64,000 nt of DNA from Stenogyne calaminthoides (lineage: Eukaryota > Streptophyta > Magnoliopsida > Lamiales > Lamiaceae), in the NCBI GenBank assembly GCA_037126765.1, contig JBBCBC010000024.1, positions 14,233,554 through 14,297,553 of the forward strand, written 5' to 3'. The notes below the pieces were generated by a model. It ran no database searches, had not been told where the DNA came from, and worked only from the letters and a program-made list of their open reading frames with translations. Below are positions 55,904 through 64,000 of this stretch, one piece after another. The translations under genes were made by a program, and so were the position numbers. The first letter of the stretch is position 1, and every line of letters begins with the position of its first letter.

Positions 55904-56809
55904 CCTATTCCAGATGCTGAAACACCTTGTGTCTTCTTTTAAACTGTAGAACCTTACAGTCCTTCTTCCAGTGCCCCTTCTACTTGCAGTGGAGACATAC
56001 ATCCTTGTCCACCCTCTCCTTCTTTTGAATTCCACCTTTGGGCTTAAGGAAACTTGTCTTGGAGCCTTTCTTTGCCTTGCCCCTTCGCTTCTTCTTTCCT
56101 TTCGGAGAAGAAGAATTAGAGGCACTCAACATGAGCACGGGTTTTTCCTTAGTAGTGGAAGACTCGAAGGTCTTTAGCATGTTATGTATCTCGGGCATGG
56201 TCTATTCTGTCTTATTCATATTAAAGTTTATTACGAAACTTGAATATGAACCGGTAAACGACTAAAGAATGGCGTAAACAGCAACATTGGTCTTGAGCTC
56301 AATGCCCAGACGAACAAGTTTCTTGATTAGCCCTATCATCTTCAACACATGAGGGGAAACCTTCCCTCCTTCGGAAAGTTGGCATCTAAATAGATCTCTC
56401 ATCACTTCATAAATCTCGAAACGAGATACAAAATCAAAGAGATCCTTCAGATGCTTGATCATCTCAAAGGGAAGTATCTTCTCATGCTGCCTTTGCAATT
56501 CGGAAGTCATCCCGAGTAGCATAACACAATGAGTCTGAGAAGCATCCTCTTGATGCTTCTTCTGAGCTTCAGCGTCAAACCCCTCAGCTTCTTCAGTACC
56601 AGCCTCCGGGGTAGCAGGGATTGGCGTGTCCAACATGTACTCAATTTTTTCTTGCCTGGGCACCAAACGAAAATTTCAGTGCAAGTCGAGAAAGTTTGGC
56701 CCGCCAATTTGTTCTTTTCAAAAATGCTTCTCAATGACAAGTTATTCATTTCAACAATCCTAGAGAAATAAAATAAAATGGGAATTAAACACATAATTCC
56801 TATGATCAA
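55904..56809 (-). pseudogene. B2 gag
   Basis: The N-terminus is MNNLSLRSIFEKNKLAGQ (about 56762). After a frameshift near 56700 comes RQEKIEYMLDTPIPATPEA. Then follow MLGMTSELQRQHEK, FEMIKHLKDLFDFVSRFEIYEVMRDLFRCQLSEG and HVLKMIGLIKKLVRLGIELKTNVAVYAIL (stop, 56262). The frame continues with MPEIHNMLKTFESS, a basic SPKGKKKRRGKAKKGSK stretch and a zinc knuckle CLHCK-stop-KGHWKKDC near 55950. The stop inside the knuckle inactivates it. Confidence 0.9.
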
Positions 56810-58668
56810 TATTCAGCAATCAAAATAAATGTGGCCTTTTAAGTTTATCATGTTTCCATTATTTTTACATATTCAACGACCTCATCGGAAGAATAGGAAT
56901 TTATATCCAATATAAATTATAATGGACTAGGATCCACGTTCTTATTACTACAACATCTGCTTTGGCTGATTGTTGTAATACTAAACTTGTAAATCTCTAA
57001 ACCAATTGTAAAATTGCAACTCCTAGTTAATTGGGCCTAGCTCAATCGAATGTCACTTATCTTTCATTTCCCTGCTTTGGCTGGTGAAACAAAGTCAAGT
57101 TGGTTTACAACCATCAAGCGGCAACACTACGTGTCCCTTATAAAGTCCCGTTAAATGTAGATCCGAGCAAAAGACTTTGGTCTTAAATACCCATTGGAAC
57201 AAAATATCCGGTTTAATTTTAATTTTGATGGAAGACATTTTATCAAATTAATGAGAAAACCATATTTTAGTGGGGAACGTTTTAAAGGCGGGGTATTAAT
57301 TGCTTAATCGAGATCCATCATGCTTTCTATATCATATTTGAGCAAATATTTGGGTGCCGTCTACCCAAACATGAATTACACGGACCGACAGTTATTGGGC
57401 GTCGCTTACCCAAACAGATATAACGCGGTCTATAAGAGGTTAACAAATTAAATCAAATTTAATGCACAAGTTAACCAAGTGGGATTTGACACCATCTTAG
57501 AATAAATATCCAAATCCATTTCTATTTTAATTTTAAGATTATCAAATATTAATTATTAATCTAATTAATAATTAAGTCAAATTAAAACAGTTTCAAAAAA
57601 TTAAATTTCATAAACTTTCTAAAAATATTTTAATTTCAATTTTAATTTATTTTGTCAAGGGCTCATGTGCAAATTAAAAAAAAAATGAACGAACGGGCAT
57701 GTCCAACAATCCAATTTCAACACAGTCCTTCCCCTCATCATCGCCCGGTTTCCAAAACCATTTTTCGATCGGGTCATCCAAACCAAACGTCCAATATTTC
57801 ATCAGTTCATCAGAATCATTTAAAAATTCCCAAAACTGTTCCAATTATTAGGGTTTAATTAGATTTAATCTCATCAGTTCCAAACCCATCAAGAACATCC
57901 CAATCAATACGCATCAGAATTAAAAATTCATCAGAAGAACAACCCTGACCAATCACATACATGCATCGAACTCAATATGGTCAAGACGAACACATGAAAC
58001 CAATCAACGCACGGGGTGTGAGTCACCACCACCACCTATGGTGGGGCCGCGCGTGGAGCCGCGGCTCCTTTTGCTCGAACTGGTTTGAAACTAGAAGGCA
58101 ACAGAATCGAATCGGCGGCGCGCCACCACTGGTTTGTCTCAATTCCAGTGGAGCACCACCTAGAATCGAATCGAAATAGACACAAGGGTCAAGTTTCGAA
58201 GAGATTCAAGTAGGGAGTCTCAAATCGAGGCGAATCGGTGGTGCACCACCGCGATTTGAAGTGATTTGAGGGCGCACCGCTGGGAAAAGAGGCAAAACCA
58301 TAGGAATCGCATCTCAATCGGAAAGAGAACGACGAACGCGTAATCGAGAAAGGTGAGCCCGCGCGACCGGCGTGAGTCGCGGCCCGAGGATGCTAGCTCG
58401 AGCACCGTCGCCGTGGCCCACGAAACCAGAAGAGTACATCAACGGAGGCGGGACGGTTTCTCCTAGAGAAACCCTAATTTTGTGTGTGTTGAAGACGAAG
58501 ACAAAGGGCCTTACAAAACATATAGGGGTGTGTCTCATCTAATGAGTGTGCCCCAACACACAAATATATTCATATGGTGCGGTCAATTCACACGGCCGCA
58601 CCGAACGATTTATAAAAAAAAAATTAATTTTATAAATCAGAATTTATGCAATCAATTAAAGAGCATGA
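56810..58668 (-). other. B2 untranslated leader with GC-rich island
   Basis: It is mostly AT-rich, and a GC-rich island lies at about 58010-58470. The paired GGGTA(G/A)(G/A)C/TGGCGCCC-like motif occurs at 57345-57410, as in B1. No gene is supported. Confidence 0.6.
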
Positions 58669-58669
58669 A

Positions 58670-58682
58670 ACTCTGATACCGC
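58670..58682 (-). promoter_or_regulatory. B2 primer-binding site
   Basis: The minus strand reads CGGTATCAGAGTTTC next to the LTR, one mismatch from TGGTATCAGAG. Confidence 0.85.
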
Positions 58683-60227
58683 GGTTGGAATATAGAGGCA
58701 CATAAACACGTAATACATGCTCAGCGAAATTAAATAGTTCACCAACAATAAACAGTTAATTGCATAAATGAGTACGAATAATCATAACGAAAAATCTTAC
58801 AGTAATTCGATAGCAGATTTCTCAACTACGGTATCCACGTAATCCCCGTTGACAGATTTGTACAGATTTGCCAGCGTTGAATTTGAGACGGAATTTGCTA
58901 GGAAAATTCTTATTCTAGATTTTATGGAGAAACTAAGTTTTCTTGTTATAGTAAATAATGAATCCCGGGAAGTCATATATATAGGGAGAGATTGGCTTAA
59001 ATCTTAAGCCATCTTTATTAGGAAGATAATTCCTAATCTTGCAAAACAAATCTCAATGATATGTTTTTCCCTATGGATATTTTCCTACAATAATATTCCA
59101 TAATATTATTTTGGAATTCCTATTTAATTAAATCTAATTAAATTAAACAGTAATAATAATTAATTCTAAATTAATATATTATTAATTATCCATAAATTAA
59201 ATATTAAATCCAATTTAATACGTAATCAACCAACTATAATCCGTACACGGGAGTTACATATTGTGTGACTCATTGGCCCTCATATATCGAGCGATTAGTT
59301 AAACTAACGGTCTTAGTTGAACCCAAGACAATAAATAAGATATTCTCAATATATGAGGTACGTTGCGAGAAATGTGCAACTACCTGTAACTGAAACATGG
59401 GCTATTACGATTTCATCCTTTCATTCACGAATACTCGATTAGTCTTGAACATGATGAAGTGTCTATTCAAATAACTTAATCATATTATCTTCATTCACTA
59501 ATTGATCACTTATGTCACACTTGGTCACAAAGTCTAAGTTGACGTGCATTGGCCAATGACTTTGATCCAATTATGATGAGAAGATGAGTATTCTCTCTAA
59601 ATCCACTTTGAGAAATGAATCCTTCTCTTGGCTCAACTACCACGCACATGAACTTCGTGATGAATCAAATCCAAGCCATATGTACCCATTGAAGGGTGAA
59701 AGTGTCGGTCATGGTCAAAGTTCATCACTCCACACACGACGTGCGTAATGATCTCAAGTCAAAGGAGTATCGCATCGCTCCCATTAACCGAGACATCCGT
59801 AGACACATATAGTGGAACTACATCAAATGGTTGCTCGGATGGGTATACCAACACCCTCTAAGGTATTTGTGCATCCTTCATGAGATACCTAGTATCTCGT
59901 AGTAAGTGAGATCATACTACACTCTCTAAGAGTATGATGCAGATCGCATACCAATCTCCATTGCTTCATCAATATTTCATTCTTGACAATCCTTGATCGG
60001 GGCTATTTGATAATCATGCTTTAGTCATCTGAGTTCTCAAATCTCGATGACAACAGTGATTCAAGGGAACACAGATAAGAACAAATGCAAACAATCAAAC
60101 ATAATATTCTAATAAGTGTAACGCCATACATTTAATATTAAATAAACAATAATATTAAACCAACACTGAATATTATCTTAGTATTATGTCCATACAAAGG
60201 ATTGTCTCTAGAAGACTAACACTAACA
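58683..60227 (-). repeat. B2 5' LTR
   Basis: In element orientation it begins TGTTAGTGTTAGTC (60227) and ends ATATTCCAACC (58683), 1545 bp. It is the same LTR family as 27147-28710. TATA CTATATATATGAC is near 58985. Confidence 0.95.
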
Positions 60228-60232
60228 CTTTT
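60228..60232. repeat. Right target-site duplication of B2 (CTTTT)
   Basis: It matches 1377-1381. Confidence 0.85.
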
Positions 60233-60417
60233 CCTATTTTCTAAAGATTTAATCTCAACCCTTGATCTAAGTTTTTTCGATCATATAAATACCCGAGTGT
60301 TTGCAGTTTTGTCATTTTACTCATTTTACCCGAGATACAAACACTTCAAACCCTTCATATTCACTTCTTCAAATCTTCATACATTTTTTTTTGAAAAGGA
60401 ATTTTCTAAATACCCTA

Positions 60418-63400
60418 TGATTAAAGATCTTGCGGAAACGGAAAAACCCTACTTCGAACATGTGATTGCCATAATTGACAATCGGACCACAACAATAGAA
60501 GAAGAAGCCCTCAATATGCTTCAAGTTGCTCGACTACAGTGGTTGGTGAGCAATATGCCAGATAGAGAATTATCTCAAGTGGTGCTGCAATTTGTAACCA
60601 TTCTTCGTGAAGGAGAGCTGGGTTCATTAGTTTCGCAGTTAAGGCAGAGGCGGTTAGCTCTATAGAGGTAATATTAACTTTAGATGATATCAATGTTGTT
60701 TTTGAGTTAAATTATAGACGTGAAGACCCAACATTGTATATGGCTGGCAAAGAACAAGAAATTCTGGACCGATTTGCAGAGACAAAGACAGAGTTTAAGG
60801 GAGCCCTTCATAAACGTTGTTTGAAGGCGAAGTACAAGGTTTTTATTGATATTGTGGCCAAGTGCTTGATGAGCACTTCTGGAAGTTTGGAACAGGTGAG
60901 CAAGAACAAGTTGAGGCTCATGGTTGCAATTGAGGATTTTCCGAATGTTGATTTCAATTGGCTAAAATTTCTGGCAGATTACATTCTTCACCAGAATCAA
61001 AAGTTGTCATTTGCCAAAGGGGCATTCAAGAACACTGGGAAGGTACTGTTTGGTACGAAGATAAGTTTTCTTCTTGAAATCTTGCCCAAGGAGAATGAAT
61101 TTCTAATTTCTGGAGTAGAATTATCAAGAAATCGAGTTATGTTCCAGAGGCCTAAAACTAAGAGGAAGAAACCAGCAGCCTTAGGAAGTCCAAGTTATAC
61201 GGCACAAGAGGAACTGGAAGAGTCGGAATCAGATCAGGACAATCTAGCTCTTACTGAAGTAATTCAGAAAAGTATCATTGTAGAACCAATGAAGCAAGCT
61301 GAAGCTGAAGCTTCAGAATAAGGTGAAAAGAAAAAGAAGTCTTTTGAATTGTTGAGAGTAAAGAGAGAAACGGGTGAAAAGAAGAAGGCTCAAGAAGATC
61401 AAAAGAAAAAGAAGAAACGACTCAGGACCATCCGTGAGTTGGAATCAGGAGAGAAATCTCCTTTGGATACTCTTGCCAAGGTGGTATCACAAACCACTGA
61501 CTAAGAACCAACTCAGAGAAAGATCATTGCTGAAGGTGGCGGTGATGAAGATGTCTTTACCAAAGTTCTCGGTACAAGCATTGGAATCGACAGAATTACC
61601 CGAAGATATTCACAGGTTCTCAAAAACCTATTGAAGAAATCCAAATTACAATCCCAACCACTGAACCCTCAGAGCCATATATTCCCAAATGCTGGCTCTA
61701 GCTCTGAAGAAGAACCACCTACTCCTGAACTCAAGAAAGGTGAGGCGGAGGAAATAGAATGGAAGCAAAAGGCAACACACTTTGTCATGGATAAGTATCC
61801 CGAACTCTCAGAATTTTTTGACCTTTAGGATATGTTTATCAGGCTAAAAACTGCCATCCTGATTGTAAATCAATGCTTTGCCATGATGCTAAGAATTGAA
61901 AACTTCAGAGGTGAAGAATTTTGGGCTGAGAAAGTTGCTGAGTTAGATGCCTTTTCAGGTTTGAGAAAGAAGAGGCTAAGGATCAAAAATCCTGAATTTG
62001 ATGCCTTGGTCAAAAAGAAGATTGCTGAAAGAAAAAATATCACGCAACTAAAAGGAGAGGTCAGTGGAAAGGATAAAGATGATCAAGAACCTGACCCTGC
62101 TCAAGAAAAGGAAACCACGGAGAGGGTTCTTGACAAGGGAAAGAAACATGTTGAATCAAGCGTTGATGCTGATATTCAGGGGGAACAGACTCAGGATGTT
62201 CCACCCCTACAGATGGTCACTTTTGGGAAAACTATCCAATATTAGAAGGAACCTGAATTCGTTGTTATAGAGTTGGCAGATATTGGAGTTCAGACTGACA
62301 CTGAGGCAGAAATCCCACCTCCACCACCTCCAACTGTTGACTTCACTCCCATTTTAGACAAACTGACCAAGCTGGAGCCTTTGGTTGATGAAGTATCAAA
62401 GGTTGCTGAAGCTCAAACTTCTTAGGACAGCACCCTCAAGTTACTCAACACATCGATGGTGACACTCAATCAGGTAACTTTGCTGTCTTCCACCATTGAT
62501 AATAAATTCACTGAATTAGACACTTGGATTGGTGGTGTGTCTAAGGAATTATTGGAGGAAGTTGAGAAGAAAATTGAGGAAAGAGCCAAGGCTTTGAAAG
62601 AAAAACTAAATGCACGGGCTGATGAGGTAATCAAAGCCACAACATCACTCATGACCAAAATGCGTGCTACTTATGGTGGTCTTACTGAAGACACATCAAC
62701 TGGTCTGAATGTCCTTCAAAAAATTCAGGATGAACATTTCCATATTGTTGCTGAATTGATGTCTGTTGGGAGAGAGCAATTAGACATGGATAAGACACTT
62801 TCTGAGCTCATAGTTAATTATGATGCCAAAAAGGGGGAAAGTTATGATAAGCTTGCCACTCTACCACCCTTAGAAGGAAAAAGGCTTGAATCTGAGACCA
62901 TAATTCACAGAAGAGGAAAGAGGAAGGAAACAGAAGTATTGATCCATCCTGAAGCTGCTGCAGAAATTATAGAAGAAAGGGCAAAGAGACAGAGGATTAG
63001 GGAATCTAGCAAGATGGGAGAAGCCCATGGAGTTCTGAACCCATAGAAGAAGTCCATTGCTTTCATTGAGAAACCTGCAAAGAAAAAGAAACCAACCAGT
63101 AGGCAACTTGTAGAAGAATTCTTAGAAGAAGAAAATCCTGATGCTGAGACGGATGAAGAATCTGAGACAGATGAGTTATTCAGAGAAGGCTTTGGGAGTT
63201 ATGATGTCTCATCCAATATGATGAATTGGGATTCGCACAACTTTGTTAAGATGATTGAAGCTGAGAAGAAAAGGAAAGCTGCCCTGTGTGTGCAAGATCT
63301 AAGATGACAAGGAAACATAGGGAAGATGCCAAAAGGTTGAGGGGAGGATTTCAGAAATTTGTCCTGAGGAGAAGAGGGACAAAGCCAAGGAAGAGGCAGT

Positions 63401-63819
63401 GGCCGCACTTGGACAAATGGATGCCGATTTAAATGAATGACAAATGGGAGCAAGCCAAGAGGGAATTTGTCTTCAACTATGACATATTGCACACCTGGAC
63501 AAGATTGTCTTTTCCTGACAGAGATGACGCATTTATTGCATACCTCCTGAAATAATACACTGATGTATGCCAAAAGTGGTTCAATTTGTTTGACACTCTA
63601 GGATACCAGCTGAAGGCACCAGGATAGATGAAGTACCCTCCACCGAAATTCAGAAATGGAGTGATCAACTATGACCTCATTCATAGAGATTTCATAGATC
63701 AGGCTGAATTTCTTGAGCTGGCTAGAAATGATGCAAAGACCATTCAGGAGAGGGAAGAACTATAGAAGATGTTCAACTTAGAGCCTCCATCAGATGAAGT
63801 TGAATCTAAGGATGAGTGA
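60418..63819 (+). pseudogene. G ORF3: long helical/coiled-coil protein of unknown function
   Basis: This is the third gene of the SIRE-like G element. It begins at MIKDLAETEKPYFEH (ATG 60418; the ORF opening at 60186 starts inside the B2 LTR and is not real). After a frameshift near 60660 comes SIEVILTLDDINVVFELNYRRED, matching A1 SIEVSNDDLRRIFDLPVGRN. Then follow KRCLKAKYKVFIDIVAKCLM and VDFNWLKFLADYILHQNQK. From 60734 to 63305 one frame stays open apart from six in-frame stops (61319, 61502, 61826, 62243, 62423, 63044). It has a Lys-rich stretch, an EEEPPTPELKKGE region, and a long coiled coil at 62456-62830 (LEEVEKKIEERAKALKEK). The C-terminus is FNLEPPSDEVESKDE, comparable to A1 IFEIPPSQ. 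The length of about 1130 codons is close to A1. No membrane segment is seen. Confidence 0.75.
62826..62841 (+). promoter_or_regulatory. Internal purine tract inside G ORF3
   Basis: CCAAAAAGGGGGAAAG encodes AKKGES. Its AAAAAGGGGGAAA core is identical to the real A1 polypurine tract and lies about 980 bp before the ORF end. Confidence 0.45.
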
Positions 63820-64000
63820 ACTCTATGTTTTCTTGTATCTTCCAATCTCTTGTATCAGTAGAATATGATGAATCCACATCCTGTACTCACTTTTCTACAT
63901 CAATGATAACTCTTACTGATGGTTGTGTTTTGATTGCTGAGATTCTGTTACTTGTGTTAGGAATTTAAACCTGAATAGATGTTAGGTCCTTTTTTCCTTT
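63820..64000 (+). other. G 3' untranslated stretch
   Basis: T-rich, no ORF. It corresponds to the roughly 200 bp between ORF3 and the polypurine tract in A1 and A2. The G polypurine tract and 3' LTR should lie just beyond the window. Confidence 0.5.

Larger units (their letters stand above)
1382..60227 (-). mobile_element. B2: Angela/Tork-like Ty1/copia element, split by A1
   Basis: The 5' LTR is 58683-60227, the PBS follows at about 58670-58682, gag is 55904-56809, pol 52700-55902, and the 3' LTR is in two pieces (51795-52697 and 1382-1845). The CTTTT TSD is at 1377-1381 and 60228-60232. The integrase SDRGGEYLS motif and the KHKSE-type block in integrase place it near Angela/BARE. A1 and everything nested in A1 (1846-51794) sits in the 3' LTR, which is why the footprint is 59 kb while B2 itself is about 9 kb. 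Removing A1 rejoins the 3' LTR at CCCTC. Confidence 0.9.

Noticed and set aside
60186..60417. Upstream start of the 159-codon ORF ending at 60665
   Set aside because: The ATG and first 14 codons lie in the B2 LTR. The frame is open by chance across the insertion junction and the first ATG supported by homology is at 60418.
1..64000. tRNA, rRNA or snRNA genes
   Set aside because: I saw no cloverleaf with A and B boxes and no rRNA or snRNA signature. The TGGTATCA motifs are retrotransposon primer-binding sites, not tRNA genes.

Overview
The window is plant nuclear DNA, almost certainly from a flowering plant. It is AT-rich, has no intact host gene that I can defend, and is built almost entirely of Ty1/copia LTR retrotransposons inserted into one another. 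Primer-binding sites (PBS) complementary to initiator tRNA-Met (TGGTATCA...), TG...CA LTR ends, purine tracts and 5-bp target-site duplications (TSDs) let the nesting be read almost base by base. Element names A1, A2, B1, B2, C, D, E, F and G are mine.

Nesting, outermost first. G (+ strand, SIRE-like copia) is the host sequence at both ends: its RNase H is at 334-956 and its third ORF (ORF3) at 60418-63819. G is split by B2 (- strand, Angela/Tork-like copia, 1382-60227, TSD CTTTT). The 3' LTR of B2 is split by A1 (- strand, SIRE-like, 1846-51794, TSD CCCTC). A1 carries three insertions: A2 in pol (- strand, same family, 10566-25170, 14.6 kb, TSD ACTTG), B1 in gag (+ strand, same family as B2, 27147-41838, TSD TTTCT), and D in its 5' LTR (+ strand, Angela-like, 44486-51564, TSD TCTTT). 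The 3' LTR of B1 carries C, a 1950-bp solo LTR (39369-41318, TSD AGAAT). The middle of B1 has lost most of pol and holds scraps of another copia element (E), a Ty3/gypsy element (F), a probable hAT transposon end and small repeats. A partial D-type LTR lies inverted at 1-333.

The most interesting content is a family-specific third gene, ORF3, between RNase H and the 3' LTR in all three SIRE-like elements (A1 3509-6982, A2 about 12340-15516, G 60418-63819). It is about 1100 codons long and similar in length in G and A1. It is preceded by its own TATA box and a C-rich-loop hairpin region. It encodes a conserved alpha-helical N-terminal module, a basic/acidic/proline-rich middle and a long coiled-coil C-terminus. 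Its coding sequence carries an internal copy of the element's polypurine tract at the same place in all three copies. It has no obvious signal peptide or membrane segment, so it does not look like a classical envelope gene.

All coding regions are broken by stops or frameshifts. D is the best-preserved autonomous element: its YVDD motif is intact and it has only a handful of lesions. In A2 many CAG/CTG triplets read as CG or TCG compared with its sister LTR and with A1. This patchy pattern may be a consensus artefact at CHG-methylated sites, so some A2 frameshifts may not be real.
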